Positions 1 to 10,492 are shown, counted from the stretch's first letter. The stretch is 64,000 nt of DNA from Lentilactobacillus diolivorans DSM 14421 (GCF_001434255.1 NZ_AZEY01000058.1:1-64000); one strand, 5' to 3'. A program made the numbers and translations. Notes: a model not told the origin generated them from the letters alone.

Positions 1-127
1 ATGTCTAGTCTGAAAGGTCTAGTTGATTAGTGTTGCACTTGAATTTTAAACTGGGCCAATAATAATATACAAAAAAATCTGTCATTAATAATAGATTAAA
101 TCTATTACCAACAACAGATATTGTACA

Positions 128-205
128 GCCCTTTTTGTCCAGTCTCTCTTAGTATTTATACGATTGTTACCGAGCAAGAACGCGGGATAAAAAACAACGT
201 GAATT
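128..205. repeat. Degenerate partial copy of the dispersed two-hairpin repeat
   Basis: The stretch carries a Gs-poor version of the terminator-hairpin half (CTTTTTGTCCAGTCTC), the linker seen in other copies (CGATTGTTACCGAGCAAGAA) and the first bases of the second hairpin (CGCGGGATAAAA). The same order occurs near 32.7 kb. The second hairpin is not completed, so this is an eroded copy. Confidence 0.6.
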
Positions 206-323
206 GTCTTTTGTCCTGTTTTGGCCACGATTCGTTAAGAAAGGGAATCAGGTAATCAAATGGTATGTCAATCCCTTAGATACCTTAACAGCTGGCTGGC
301 ATGATCAGGCTGTTGATTGGTAG
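186..323 (+). other. Possible 3'-end remnant of an unidentified coding sequence
   Basis: One forward frame is open from about 186 to a TAG at 321-323 and reads like protein in its last ~35 codons (for example RFVKKGNQVIKWYVNPLDTL, ending in HDQAVDW). No start codon or ribosome binding site belongs to it, and its upstream part lies inside the repeat copy at 128-205. It could be the tail of a gene interrupted by the repeat, or chance. I do not recognise the family. Confidence 0.25.
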
Positions 324-408
324 TTAGTGTTTCTGAGACGCTTTGTGATAGACATTGACATTCTGCCATTAAAATATTAAACTATTAAAAATTGGTTAGA
401 CCATTTAG

Positions 409-414
409 TATAAT
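409..414 (+). promoter_or_regulatory. Probable -10 element for bcaT
   Basis: TATAAT at 409-414 lies 31 bases before the bcaT start. The best -35 is a poor TTAAAA at 385-390 with an 18-base spacer, so the promoter is inferred mainly from the -10 and its position. Confidence 0.45.
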
Positions 415-444
415 TCGATTCATAATCGACTTTGGAGGAATTTA

Positions 445-1482
445 ATGATGACAAAAGCTAAACCGGCAACAGAAATTGATTGGAATAACTTAGGATTTAA
501 CTATATGGATTTACCTTATCGATTTATTGCTCATTACGAAAATGGTAAATGGAATAAGGGTGATTTGACTCAAGACAGCACCTTACATATTAACGAAGGA
601 TCAACTGCGTTACATTATGGTCAGGCGGATTTTGAAGGCTTAAAAGCGTACCGAACTAAAGATGATCACATTCAATTATTTCGGCCAGATATGAACGCCA
701 AACGAATGCATAATAGTTGTGAACGATTACTAATGCCAGCATTTCCGGAGGATCAATTTATCAATGCAGTAAAAGAAGTTGTGAAAGCAAATGCTGACTA
801 TGTACCGCCTTATGGGACTGGCGGGACCCTTTACTTGCGACCATTGATGATTGGTGTTGGTGGTAACATCGGCGTGCATCCAGCATCTGAATATATCTTT
901 ACGATTTTTGCAATGCCAGTTGGTGCTTACTATAAGGGTGGGTTAAAGCCAACTAACTTCACGACGTCATATTATGATCGGGCTGCGCCTCATGGAACTG
1001 GCCAAAGTAAAGTTGGTGGGAATTATGGTGGTAGTTTACTGCCAGGGGATGAAGCCCATAAGGCTGGTTTTTCTGATGTTATTTATCTTGATCCGGCGAC
1101 CCATACGAAAATCGAAGAAGCCGGCTCGGCTAACTTCTTTGGAATTACGAAAGATGATACGTTTGTTACTCCCAAATCACCTTCAATTTTGCCAAGTATT
1201 ACGAAATTTTCAGCACTTTGGATTGCTGAGCATCGATTGGGATTGAAAGCAGAGCAAGGTGACGTTTTCATTAATGATCTGGACCGGTTCAAGGAAGCTG
1301 GCGCGATGGGAACAGCTGCCGTAATTTCACCAATTGGCGGGATTGAATATCAAGATCAGTTGCACGTCTTTTATAGTGAAACTGAGGTCGCACCGTTGAC
1401 GCGTAAATTGTATGACGAGTTAACCGGTATTCAATTTGGCGATGTTGAAGCACCTGAAGGCTGGATCCAGCGGGTTGAGTAA
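445..1482 (+). CDS. bcaT: Branched-chain amino acid aminotransferase
   Basis: A fold-type IV PLP enzyme that exchanges amino groups between leucine, isoleucine or valine and 2-oxoglutarate in the cytoplasm. The product has 345 residues, usual for the family. The PLP lysine is K189 in the motif KVGGNYGGSLLP, and the family motif EEAGSANFFGI follows. A GGAGG site precedes two adjacent ATG codons (445 and 448), and either could be used. No ilv or leu biosynthesis genes are nearby; in lactobacilli lacking those the enzyme mostly works in amino acid catabolism, which I infer rather than see. hisK follows after 18 bases and may be co-transcribed. Confidence 0.93.
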   Translation: MMTKAKPATEIDWNNLGFNYMDLPYRFIAHYENGKWNKGDLTQDSTLHINEGSTALHYGQADFEGLKAYRTKDDHIQLFRPDMNAKRMHNSCERLLMPAFPEDQFINAVKEVVKANADYVPPYGTGGTLYLRPLMIGVGGNIGVHPASEYIFTIFAMPVGAYYKGGLKPTNFTTSYYDRAAPHGTGQSKVGGNYGGSLLPGDEAHKAGFSDVIYLDPATHTKIEEAGSANFFGITKDDTFVTPKSPSILPSITKFSALWIAEHRLGLKAEQGDVFINDLDRFKEAGAMGTAAVISPIGGIEYQDQLHVFYSETEVAPLTRKLYDELTGIQFGDVEAPEGWIQRVE

Positions 1483-1500
1483 TCCTAAAGGAGAAGTTGC

Positions 1501-2346
1501 ATGGTGAAACGAGAAGGACATTCACATACTGAATTTTGTCCACATGGTAGTGGTGACGATGTTGAATTGATGATTCAAAAAGCGATTCGACTAGGCTTTG
1601 ATACGTACAGTATTACTGAACACGCGCCATTACCAGCTGGGTTTTCTGATGATTATCGCGGTAAAAAAACCGGGTTAACCGAAGCAGCCATTTCAATGAG
1701 TGATCTTGAACCTTATTTCAAAAAAGCTAATGAAATGAAGACCAAGTACGCGGATCAGATTCAAATTCAAATTGGGTTTGAGGTCGACTATCTTCCTGAA
1801 TTTACCAACTGGACGAAGGCTTTTTTGGATGAATATGGGCCGCGGACAACTGATAATATTTTGTCGGTTCATTTTTTAAAGGGTCGGGATGGCCACTATT
1901 GGTGTGTCGATGACACATTAGCCGATTTTCAGACCGGCCTACTTAGCCAATTCCAAGATTCTCAGAGTCTCTATCGTCTTTATTTTGAACAAGTTAACCG
2001 GTCAATTCGGGATGATTTGGGCAAATTTGCGCCCCAACGAATTGGTCATATGACGCTGATTAAGAAATTTCAAGATCATTTTCGGCTAGACTCCGCCTTT
2101 TCACCTGAAAACTTAGGCATAGTGAGTGACATTTTACTTGCCATCAAGAGTCAGGGAAGGCAGTTGGATTTAAATGCCGCTGGATTGTATAAGAAGGATT
2201 GCAATGAACAATACCCGAGCCTGCAAATTATTGAAATGGCCAGGGTGCTTAAAATTCCGATGATTTATGGTAGTGATGCCCATAGTGTGGCTGATATTGG
2301 CCGTGGTTATCATGCATTGGCTGATTTCGTGACTGATTCTTTTTGA
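1501..2346 (+). CDS. hisK: Histidinol-phosphatase, PHP family
   Basis: Removes phosphate from L-histidinol phosphate, the step before the dehydrogenase in histidine synthesis. The metal-binding motifs of the PHP fold are in order: HSHTEFCPHG at the N-terminus, SITEHAPLP, GFEVDYL, SVHFLKG, IGHMTLIKKF and GSDAHSVADIG near the C-terminus. Length (281 residues) fits the HisK/HisJ family. The start follows AAAGGAG closely. It sits upstream of the histidine T-box, so it is expressed with bcaT rather than under the histidine-sensing leader that controls the rest of the cluster. Confidence 0.92.
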   Translation: MVKREGHSHTEFCPHGSGDDVELMIQKAIRLGFDTYSITEHAPLPAGFSDDYRGKKTGLTEAAISMSDLEPYFKKANEMKTKYADQIQIQIGFEVDYLPEFTNWTKAFLDEYGPRTTDNILSVHFLKGRDGHYWCVDDTLADFQTGLLSQFQDSQSLYRLYFEQVNRSIRDDLGKFAPQRIGHMTLIKKFQDHFRLDSAFSPENLGIVSDILLAIKSQGRQLDLNAAGLYKKDCNEQYPSLQIIEMARVLKIPMIYGSDAHSVADIGRGYHALADFVTDSF

Positions 2347-2354
2347 AATTACTG

Positions 2355-2382
2355 TTGACTTCTGAGAATTGCAGTGTATGAT
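2355..2382 (+). promoter_or_regulatory. Promoter of the his operon leader
   Basis: TTGACT (2355-2360) and TATGAT (2377-2382) are separated by 16 bases. Transcription would begin around 2390, upstream of the T-box stem I, giving a leader of about 345 nucleotides before hisZ. Confidence 0.7.
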
Positions 2383-2424
2383 AATAAGTTAAATTAAAGA
2401 TTACTAATAAAATAAAGTTTTGAT

Positions 2425-2702
2425 TAGAAAAAGTAACTGAATTTGAATGAAAAGAGAACTCTGGTGGTGAGAATGAGTGATTCGATTCGGTGAACACACA
2501 TCTATGAACTAATTGGTTGAACCAAGTAGGCCAATTCGCATGTTTAGCGTTATCAGGGTTGCCCCAAGTCTTACTGAAGTGTTTTCAGATGAGTACTTGG
2601 TGGCAGCGTAAGGCTGTTTATCGTGAGGTAGCAGCAAATTGAGGTGGTACCGCGATCAAAACTCGTCCTCGAAGACTGAATTTCAGTTTTCGGGGTTTTA
2701 TT
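2425..2702 (+). promoter_or_regulatory. Histidine-responsive T-box leader (specifier CAC)
   Basis: A T-box riboswitch that should read uncharged tRNA-His. The conserved T-box GAGGTGGTACCGCG is at 2641-2654. In stem I the AGUA strand of the specifier loop is at 2432-2435, the CTGAAT/ATTCGG helix (2437-2442 with 2485-2490) closes above it, the apical GGTGGTGAGAA lies at 2463-2473, and GAA-CAC-A at 2492-2498 presents the histidine codon CAC at 2495-2497. A terminator alternative lies at 2667-2700. This agrees with the downstream his genes. Confidence 0.93.
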
Positions 2703-2705
2703 TTG
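2667..2705 (+). terminator. Regulated terminator of the his T-box
   Basis: CCTCGAAGACTGAA (2667-2680) pairs with TTCAGTTTTCGGGG (2682-2695) over 14 positions with G-U pairs, followed by TTTTATTTT. The 5' arm lies just after the T-box sequence, so antiterminator and terminator are mutually exclusive. Confidence 0.88.
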
Positions 2706-2735
2706 CTCAAAATTTGTAAATTGGGAAGTGACAAT

Positions 2736-3875
2736 ATGCAGAATAAAAATTTACCTAATGGAACCCGTGATGAATTTGGCCCGCAAGCCCAGATTAAAGA
2801 AACGATTCAAAACAAGTTATTGTCAGGCTTTAAAAATCGTGGATTTCAAAAATTAACAACGCCGGTCATTGAATATTCGGATGTTTTTAAGCCACTGAAT
2901 CCTGATGACTATCGACCTTACCAAATGTTGGATGAGCAGGGAGAAACGTTGGTTCTTCGACCGGATCTAACATTACCCGTGGCTCGGGTAATGAGCGCCA
3001 CAGGTCTTAATTTACCGGTTAAATGGTATTACGGTGGGGATGTTTTTCGTTTGAAGAAGCGCTTATCAGGTAGTTATAACCAACTATCGCAAGCTGGAAT
3101 TGAAATTGTAGGTTACGAGGGGGTGCGAGCTGAATGGGAATGTTTGTCGGTGGCGTTATCCGAATGCCAAAGACTTGGTATTCCCAATGTGACCTTGCAG
3201 CTTAGTGAAGCAGGGTTTGTGGATGCGGTTATCAGTCAATTGGCGATTCCACAGCCAACTAGGGAGAGCCTGAAACAGGCTTTATATGCAAAAGATCTTA
3301 GCGACTATAATCGTCTTTGCCAACCATTAGTTGAAACTGAATTTAGCGAGTTTTTACGGGAATGGCCATGGTTGTTTGGCAGCTTTGACCAGGTTATGGA
3401 AGTGGTTAAAACGTTACCGGATAATGAAAGTTTAAAACGGATGATTCATGATTTAACGACTACTCAACAATTTGTTAACAACCAATTTCCGAATTATCGG
3501 GTGACGGTTGACTTAAGCATTCCTTCACCGCAAGTTTATTACACAGGAATGGTCTTTCGCGGTTTCACGGAGCAATCAGCTGACTATTTGTTTAGTGGGG
3601 GCCGTTATGATGACTTATTAACTAATTTTCAGCAAGTGAAGGTACCGGCAGTTGGACTCGCATTTGAAATTGATGCATTGGTCCAGCGAGTCCCGGTTCC
3701 CGAAAGCGGACCTCAGACTTTAATCTATTTTGACGATGAACAGTGGCCACAAGCGGAGCAGTTACTCCATAAACTTGGGAATGCAACGCTATGCTTAACT
3801 CATAATTTTGAAGCTGCTAAACGGTTGGCAGCTAGTACGAACAGTAAGTTGTTGGACTTAACGAAAAGAAGGTAA
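2736..3875 (+). CDS. hisZ: ATP phosphoribosyltransferase regulatory subunit
   Basis: HisZ is a catalytically inactive relative of histidyl-tRNA synthetase that assembles with the short HisG and gives it histidine feedback control. The class II synthetase core is visible: LPNGTRDEFGP at the N-terminus, LRPDLTLPVARV (motif 2-like), YYGGDVFR, and FSGGRYDDL near the C-terminus. I chose ATG 2736 (379 residues) because GGGAAGTG sits 5 bases upstream; an in-frame TTG at 2703 lies inside the T-box terminator tail and has no ribosome binding site. First gene of the T-box controlled operon, 4 bases before hisG. Confidence 0.92.
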   Translation: MQNKNLPNGTRDEFGPQAQIKETIQNKLLSGFKNRGFQKLTTPVIEYSDVFKPLNPDDYRPYQMLDEQGETLVLRPDLTLPVARVMSATGLNLPVKWYYGGDVFRLKKRLSGSYNQLSQAGIEIVGYEGVRAEWECLSVALSECQRLGIPNVTLQLSEAGFVDAVISQLAIPQPTRESLKQALYAKDLSDYNRLCQPLVETEFSEFLREWPWLFGSFDQVMEVVKTLPDNESLKRMIHDLTTTQQFVNNQFPNYRVTVDLSIPSPQVYYTGMVFRGFTEQSADYLFSGGRYDDLLTNFQQVKVPAVGLAFEIDALVQRVPVPESGPQTLIYFDDEQWPQAEQLLHKLGNATLCLTHNFEAAKRLAASTNSKLLDLTKRR

Positions 3876-3879
3876 TCTT

Positions 3880-4542
3880 ATGAAACCAATTAAAATTGCG
3901 TTGACTAAGGGTCGAACTGAACAACAGGTTATACCGTTGCTTGAAGCCAGTGGGATTGATTGCAGCGGTCTTCGAAGTAAAGGACGGCGTCTTATTTTTG
4001 ACGATGACCCACGCTACGAGATTATTCTGGTAAAGGGTCCTGATGTCTTAACTTATCTGAACAGCGGTTCGGTTCAAATTGGGATCGTCGGTAGTGATGT
4101 ATTGGATGAACAGGGAAATCGTCAGTATGCGATGTTAAATCTAAGTGTTGGTAAATGCCGCTTTGTCCTCGCGTCAACTGAAGACTTTGATCCGCAACAA
4201 CAACGCCGAAAGATCATTGCCACTAAATATCCCAATATTACCAAAAGATATTTTCAAAGCATTGGTGAGGACGTCGAAATCATTAAAATCGAAGGCTCTG
4301 TCGAATTAGCACCATTAATTGGGTTGGCTGATGCGATTGTCGATATTGTCGAAACCGGTAATACGTTGAAAGAAAACAATTTACACGTCTATGCAAAATT
4401 GCAGCCGGTGAATACGAAATTGGTTGTTAATCGGCTGGCACTTAGGCAATCGCAAGTCCCGATTAAATCGTTAATTACCAGTTTACAGACGGCAGATAGG
4501 CAAATTAAACAATTTGAAATGAATGGAGAGTGGACGAGATGA
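3880..4542 (+). CDS. hisG: ATP phosphoribosyltransferase catalytic subunit, short form
   Basis: Condenses ATP with PRPP in the first step of histidine synthesis. With 220 residues and no C-terminal regulatory domain it is the short HisG that needs HisZ, encoded next to it. Recognisable elements are IALTKGR at the start, [21 protein letters not shown], and the PRPP-binding region [15 protein letters not shown]. Its TGA overlaps the ATG of hisB (ATGA at 4539-4542). In related clusters hisD usually separates hisG and hisB; here nothing does. Confidence 0.93.
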   Translation: MKPIKIALTKGRTEQQVIPLLEASGIDCSGLRSKGRRLIFDDDPRYEIILVKGPDVLTYLNSGSVQIGIVGSDVLDEQGNRQYAMLNLSVGKCRFVLASTEDFDPQQQRRKIIATKYPNITKRYFQSIGEDVEIIKIEGSVELAPLIGLADAIVDIVETGNTLKENNLHVYAKLQPVNTKLVVNRLALRQSQVPIKSLITSLQTADRQIKQFEMNGEWTR

Positions 4543-5123
4543 GAACAGCAACGATTAATCGCAACACCAGTGAAACAAAAATTCAATTAAGTTTAAATCT
4601 TGATGACCCTTCTAAAACGCAAATTGACACGGGAATTGGTTTCTTTGATCACATGCTGGCTGCTTTTGCCAAACATGGCCGCTTTGGTCTAATTGTGAAG
4701 GCTGATGGTGATTTAGCGGTTGATCCGCATCACACAACCGAAGATGTTGGCATTGCCCTGGGGCTCGCATTAAAACAAGCCTTAGGAAATAAAGCCGGTA
4801 TTGAACGATTTGGATCAGCCTTGATTCCACTCGATGAAACACTAAGCCGAGTAGTTATTGATTTATCCGGTCGCGCCTATTTGGTTTTTAAAGCCGAGTT
4901 TTCTAATGATCACCTTGGCGGCTATGATACGGAAGTAACGGAAGATTTTTTTCAGGCGTTTGCATTTAACGCCGACCTGAATCTTCATGCGGAGGTTTTA
5001 TATGGGCGCAATACTCATCATAAAATTGAAACGTTATTTAAAGCGTTGGGCCGAGCACTCCGAGCGGCTGTGACTATTAATCCGGAGATTAAGGGGATTC
5101 CATCGACCAAGGGGGTTATCTGA
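4539..5123 (+). CDS. hisB: Imidazoleglycerol-phosphate dehydratase
   Basis: Dehydrates imidazole glycerol phosphate to imidazole acetol phosphate using manganese. The metal-binding histidine motifs are present: [26 protein letters not shown], and [15 protein letters not shown]. The 194-residue monofunctional form is normal for Firmicutes, with no phosphatase domain, which fits the separate hisK. I start it at ATG 4539, overlapping the hisG stop; an in-frame GTG at 4530 would add three residues. The stop TGA overlaps the hisH ATG. Confidence 0.94.
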   Translation: MRTATINRNTSETKIQLSLNLDDPSKTQIDTGIGFFDHMLAAFAKHGRFGLIVKADGDLAVDPHHTTEDVGIALGLALKQALGNKAGIERFGSALIPLDETLSRVVIDLSGRAYLVFKAEFSNDHLGGYDTEVTEDFFQAFAFNADLNLHAEVLYGRNTHHKIETLFKALGRALRAAVTINPEIKGIPSTKGVI

Positions 5124-5749
5124 TGATTATTGTGATTGATTATGATACCGGTAATACACGAAACGTCAAGAAAGCGTTGGATTTTCTTGGTGTTTCAAAT
5201 CAACTTTCAGCAGATCCTGCCAAGATTCTAGCAGCGGATGGGTTGATTCTTCCCGGCGTAGGTGCCTTTTCAAAAGCGATGGATGCCTTAATCAGTCGCG
5301 GCTTGGTTCCGGTGATCCAGCAGGCCGCTAGACAGGGAGTCCCAATTCTTGGCATTTGTCTGGGCATGCAGTTGTTATTTGAGCGAAGTTTTGAGTTTGG
5401 TCAAAGACCTGGTCTATCAATTATGAATGGGCAGGTAGTTCCAATTCCTGATCAGTTGGGCGTCAAGGTGCCGCACATGGGATGGGATCAAAATCAAGTG
5501 ACTCGCCCTGATCCAATAGCCGATCCTTTTGATCAGCAATTTACTTATTTTGTTCACTCCTACTATGTTGAAACTGGTCCAGAAAATATTTTGGCAACTG
5601 TCGATTATGGTGTTCGGCTTCCTAGTGTCGTCCGACGAAAGAATGTGATCGGAATTCAATTCCATCCCGAAAAAAGTGGTGACGTTGGTTTGGCTGGGTT
5701 AACGAAATTTAAGGAGTTGATTGATCATGCAGATTATTCCCGCAATTGA
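5123..5749 (+). CDS. hisH: Imidazole glycerol phosphate synthase, glutaminase subunit
   Basis: Class I glutamine amidotransferase that releases ammonia from glutamine and channels it to HisF. The nucleophile is C79 in GICLGMQLLFE, with H181 and E183 in GIQFHPEKSG completing the triad; the oxyanion strand motif LPGVGAF is at 43-49. 208 residues, normal length. It overlaps hisB by one base and hisA by 23 bases, indicating translational coupling. Confidence 0.94.
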   Translation: MIIVIDYDTGNTRNVKKALDFLGVSNQLSADPAKILAADGLILPGVGAFSKAMDALISRGLVPVIQQAARQGVPILGICLGMQLLFERSFEFGQRPGLSIMNGQVVPIPDQLGVKVPHMGWDQNQVTRPDPIADPFDQQFTYFVHSYYVETGPENILATVDYGVRLPSVVRRKNVIGIQFHPEKSGDVGLAGLTKFKELIDHADYSRN

Positions 5750-6455
5750 TTTAAAAGAACAACAGAGCGTTCGACTTTATCAGGGTGATTTTAACCGAAC
5801 AACAATTATTAATGCTTCACCGCTGGCCCAAGCGCTTGCAATTGAAAAAGCTGGATTGACCAGGCTTCATTTGGTTGATTTGGATGGCGCCAAGTCTGGG
5901 CGACCGATTAATCGAGATGTGATTGAACAAATTTGCCGTCAAACAAATTTACAAGTCGAGGTTGGCGGTGGCATTCGCTCTCTCTCACAAATTAATGCAT
6001 ATTTAACTTCAGGTGTGAATCGAGTGATTTTGGGATCTGCCGCGTTAAATAATCCTCAGCTGGTTCAACAAGCTATTCACCAGTTTGGTGCCGATCAAAT
6101 TGTTGTTGGTATTGATGGCAAAGATGGCCTAGTGGCAGTTTCCGGTTGGTTAGAACAGAGTTCCGTTTCAATGGCTGAATTAATGGCATCAATGGTTGCA
6201 TTTGGTGTCAAGACATTTATTGTGACCGATATTTCGCGTGATGGTACTTTAAATGGGCCAAATATCGATCTGCTTAAAGGACTTCAACAAAAATATTCTC
6301 AAAGTACGGTGATTGCTTCAGGTGGCATTCGTAGCATAACTGATTTGGATTGCTTAGCCAGGGCAGACATTAAAGCTGCCATTATTGGCAAGGCAATGGC
6401 AACTGGTGACCTGCCATTGGCGAGATTAGCGGAGGTGGCTGAAGATGTTGGCTAA
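5727..6455 (+). CDS. hisA: ProFAR isomerase
   Basis: Opens the ribose ring of ProFAR to PRFAR; a TIM barrel with two half-barrel repeats. Catalytic aspartates are D8 (IPAIDLKE) and the one in [20 protein letters not shown]; phosphate-binding GGGIRS and [11 protein letters not shown] appear at the two half-barrel ends. The start ATG 5727 has AAGGAG (5711-5716) 10 bases upstream; an in-frame TTG at 5721 is too close to that site. 242 residues. Confidence 0.92.
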   Translation: MQIIPAIDLKEQQSVRLYQGDFNRTTIINASPLAQALAIEKAGLTRLHLVDLDGAKSGRPINRDVIEQICRQTNLQVEVGGGIRSLSQINAYLTSGVNRVILGSAALNNPQLVQQAIHQFGADQIVVGIDGKDGLVAVSGWLEQSSVSMAELMASMVAFGVKTFIVTDISRDGTLNGPNIDLLKGLQQKYSQSTVIASGGIRSITDLDCLARADIKAAIIGKAMATGDLPLARLAEVAEDVG

Positions 6456-7203
6456 ACGAATTATTCCGTGTCTGGATGTTGATCATGGTCGCGTGAAAAA
6501 AGGCGTTAATTTCGTTAATCTTCAAGATGTTGGTGATCCTACTGCAATTGCGTCAGCTTATCAAAAACAGGGTGCCGATGAAATAGTTTTTTTGGATATT
6601 ACTGCGACTAATGAACATCGAAAAGCCATTATTGAAACGATTGAAAAAGTAGCTGGCCAAGTTTTCATGCCATTAACCGTTGGTGGTGGGATTCATACAG
6701 TTTCAGATATGATGGCATTATTGAAAGCCGGCGCGGATAAAATTGCGGTAAATTCAGCAGCGGTTGATAACCCGGATTTGATTACGAAAGGCGCTGAAAA
6801 ATTTGGCCGTCAATGTATCGTATTGGCGATTGATGCAAAATTTAACGCCGATACTAATCAGTATGATGTTTATGTTAACGGCGGCCGTAAAAAGACGACA
6901 TTAAATGCCATTGAGTGGGCCAAGCAGGGCGTTGGTTTTGGAGCAGGTGAATTGCTGGTGACCAGTATGGATCGGGACGGAACGAAAAGCGGGTATGACC
7001 TTAATTTATATCAACAGCTGAGTCGAGCCGTCTCGGTTCCAATTATTGCGTCTGGAGGCTGTGGACAGGTTAGCGATTTCACTAATTTGTTCCAGCAAAC
7101 AACTGTTGATGGTGCCCTGGCCGCCTCAGTTTTTCATTTTGGCGAACTCAAAATCTCAACGGTTAAAGACCAATTGCGAAAAGATGGGGTGATTATTCGA
7201 TGA
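6445..7203 (+). CDS. hisF: Imidazole glycerol phosphate synthase, cyclase subunit
   Basis: Uses ammonia from HisH to turn PRFAR into imidazole glycerol phosphate and AICAR. The signature [15 protein letters not shown] carries catalytic D11, the second acidic residue is in VLAIDAKFN, and phosphate-binding segments are [10 protein letters not shown] and [12 protein letters not shown]. 252 residues. Starts within hisA (11-base overlap) and its TGA overlaps the ATG of hisI. Confidence 0.95.
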   Translation: MLAKRIIPCLDVDHGRVKKGVNFVNLQDVGDPTAIASAYQKQGADEIVFLDITATNEHRKAIIETIEKVAGQVFMPLTVGGGIHTVSDMMALLKAGADKIAVNSAAVDNPDLITKGAEKFGRQCIVLAIDAKFNADTNQYDVYVNGGRKKTTLNAIEWAKQGVGFGAGELLVTSMDRDGTKSGYDLNLYQQLSRAVSVPIIASGGCGQVSDFTNLFQQTTVDGALAASVFHFGELKISTVKDQLRKDGVIIR

Positions 7204-7511
7204 AGCCGGATTTTGCAAAATATCCCGATCGACTTGTCCCGACAATTGTCGTGGATAATCGAACGGATCAAGTCCTGATGATGGCCTATGTTAATGAAGA
7301 AAGTTTTCAGTTAAGCATGCAAACCAGGCAGACTTGGTTTTGGTCCCGAAGCCGTCATGAGTTGTGGCATAAAGGTGAAACGAGTGGTAACACGCAAGCA
7401 ATCGTTTCAGTTCAAATCGATTGCGATGCCGATACGCTGTTGATGAAAGTTATTCCCGCTGGCCCTGCCTGTCATACAGGTCATATGAGCTGCTTTTATC
7501 GGACCTTGTGA
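7200..7511 (+). CDS. hisI: Phosphoribosyl-AMP cyclohydrolase
   Basis: Opens the adenine ring of phosphoribosyl-AMP. The magnesium motif DCDADT and the zinc-binding cysteines in [13 protein letters not shown] are intact. The 103-residue product is the free-standing form, not fused to HisE. ATGA overlap with hisF. Confidence 0.94.
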   Translation: MKPDFAKYPDRLVPTIVVDNRTDQVLMMAYVNEESFQLSMQTRQTWFWSRSRHELWHKGETSGNTQAIVSVQIDCDADTLLMKVIPAGPACHTGHMSCFYRTL

Positions 7512-7650
7512 TTGTTAAACAACAGTGATTAAATGACTGCGGCAATGATTGGCGAGATAACGTTTTCGGTGGCTTCAGTTAGCGTAAAGTAACCTGATTC
7601 GGGCTGACCGGGAACTGATCCTGCCAAAAAAGAATTTAGGAGGCATAAAT

Positions 7651-7983
7651 ATGACAGAGGAAAAACAAGACTTGGATGAATTATATCAATTAATTATGGA
7701 TCGTAAGCGCAATCCAATTAAGGGTTCTTATACGGACTATCTGTTTACTAAAGGATTAGATAAAATATTAAAGAAGGTTGGTGAGGAATCAACTGAAGTT
7801 GTTGTGGCGGCCAAAAATGAATCGGACCCGGCATTTATTTTAGAGGTTGCTGATCTAGCCTATCACGTACTGGTTTTACTAGCAGAACGGGGAATCACTG
7901 TTGATCAGATTAAGAAAGAATTAGCTGGTCGCGAAGGCAAAATGAGCAAAACAAAGGAACGCGATGACATTGAAAGATGGTAA
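7651..7983 (+). CDS. hisE: Phosphoribosyl-ATP pyrophosphatase
   Basis: Removes pyrophosphate from phosphoribosyl-ATP; MazG-like all-alpha fold. The metal-binding pattern [15 protein letters not shown] followed by EVADLAYH is clear. 110 residues with AGGAGG 7 bases before the ATG. It stands 139 bases after hisI, whereas the preceding genes overlap. The gap has no terminator that I can see, so it is probably still part of the operon. The gap encodes nothing recognisable. Confidence 0.93.
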   Translation: MTEEKQDLDELYQLIMDRKRNPIKGSYTDYLFTKGLDKILKKVGEESTEVVVAAKNESDPAFILEVADLAYHVLVLLAERGITVDQIKKELAGREGKMSKTKERDDIERW

Positions 7984-8148
7984 TTGTCTTAAAAAATATT
8001 GATTAATCAGTTAACTGGAAGGAGCACGTGCGGCATCAATGATCATCATTTAATTACTATGTTAAAGAATTGATTTAAACCGGTATCCATTCGATCCGAA
8101 GTGATGATAGACTAGTTAAATAAAAAGATATTATTTGGAGGCTTACCT

Positions 8149-9234
8149 ATGGTCAAAGAAACTGTCAAACACTTAAATCCTTATGTTCCTGAGCCAACAT
8201 TATCTGAGCTTAAGAAGCAACACGGGCTTGCCAAATTGGTTCGATTATCGGCTAACGAAAACGCGTTTGGTACCTCGCCCGAAGTAACAGACGCCTTGGA
8301 TAAATGGCATTTTGCCAGTGCTAATTTGTATCCGGACAGTAACGCTGAACAACTTCGGTCCAACATTGCCACCCATTTTAACATTAGCCCTGATAGTCTC
8401 ATTTTTGGAAATGGGTTGGATGAGATCATTGAGTTGTTATGCCGGGTAATTTTGGAGCCTGGTGATGAAGTGATTGATCCAGCTTTGACCTTTTCAGAGT
8501 ATCGGTTGCATTCAGAAATTGAGGGTGCGACAATTAAACCTGCGCCGCTTGATAAGGCCGGCTTCATTAGTTTAGCAGCTGTTAGCCGTCTGGTAACGGA
8601 TCGAACTAAGATCATCTGGTTGTGTAATCCCAACAATCCAACCGGAACACTGATTGAACCTGCCGTGATTGAAACCTTTTTAAACAATCTTCCTACTGAA
8701 ATTACGGTGGTTGTTGATGAAGCTTATATTGATTTTTCTGAAAATGGTCATGCCTCAGTGATGGCATTAACAAAACAGTTTAATAATCTTGTTGTTTTAC
8801 GAACCTTTTCAAAAGCTTACGGTTTAGCAAATTTCAGAGTGGGGTTTGCGGTTTGTTCCGAGCCGTTAATGGGATACTTACAGGCGGTTCGCCTACCGTA
8901 TAACTTGAGTACTTTTGCCGAAATTGCCGCAACAGCTGCTTTCCGAGATCAAACATTTGTTGAACAGACTGTCGAAACGGTAATCAATGAACGGAAAAAG
9001 TGGGAGCATTTTTTGATGGAAATTGGGTTACCATTTTATGATTCAGCAGCTAATTTCATTTTCTTTCAGGTCAATCGTGGCAATGCAGATGATCTTTATA
9101 ACGAGCTCCTACAAAATGGCTACTTAGTTCGAAATGGTTTAAAACCGGGATGGTTACGCGTCACAATTGGGAAGCCAGCGGATAATTTGGCAGTTCAAGC
9201 CTTAATTGCCGGTTGGTGTCATTCTCTTGATTAG
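8149..9234 (+). CDS. hisC: Histidinol-phosphate aminotransferase
   Basis: PLP enzyme (fold type I) that converts imidazole acetol phosphate to histidinol phosphate. Motifs: RLSANENAFGTSPEV, WLCNPNNPTGT, VVDEAYIDF, and the PLP lysine K222 in TFSKAYGLANFRVGF. 361 residues. TTGGAGG precedes the ATG. A 165-base spacer separates it from hisE; a separate weak promoter there cannot be excluded. Last gene of the histidine cluster. Confidence 0.94.
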   Translation: MVKETVKHLNPYVPEPTLSELKKQHGLAKLVRLSANENAFGTSPEVTDALDKWHFASANLYPDSNAEQLRSNIATHFNISPDSLIFGNGLDEIIELLCRVILEPGDEVIDPALTFSEYRLHSEIEGATIKPAPLDKAGFISLAAVSRLVTDRTKIIWLCNPNNPTGTLIEPAVIETFLNNLPTEITVVVDEAYIDFSENGHASVMALTKQFNNLVVLRTFSKAYGLANFRVGFAVCSEPLMGYLQAVRLPYNLSTFAEIAATAAFRDQTFVEQTVETVINERKKWEHFLMEIGLPFYDSAANFIFFQVNRGNADDLYNELLQNGYLVRNGLKPGWLRVTIGKPADNLAVQALIAGWCHSLD

Positions 9235-9352
9235 GTAGAATTGGCCCCGCAACTTAGCATATTTTTAGTGGTAATCATTATCAGAATGAGTTAGTATAAA
9301 GTTTACTGGAAATTACGACCTTCAACTCGTGGATTCTCCAGAATCTAATTGA

Positions 9353-10492
<1,140 letters not shown>

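Noticed and set aside
2357-2373. Possible CodY box inside the his promoter
   Set aside because: Only TTCTGAGAATT matches; five mismatches to the 15-base consensus, and the T-box already explains control.
7512-7650. Remnant of hisD between hisI and hisE
   Set aside because: None of the frames resembles histidinol dehydrogenase; only a 19-codon open frame exists there.
8021-8050. Ribosome-binding-like GGAAGGAG followed by GTG between hisE and hisC
   Set aside because: The frame ends after four codons; probably not translated into a useful product.
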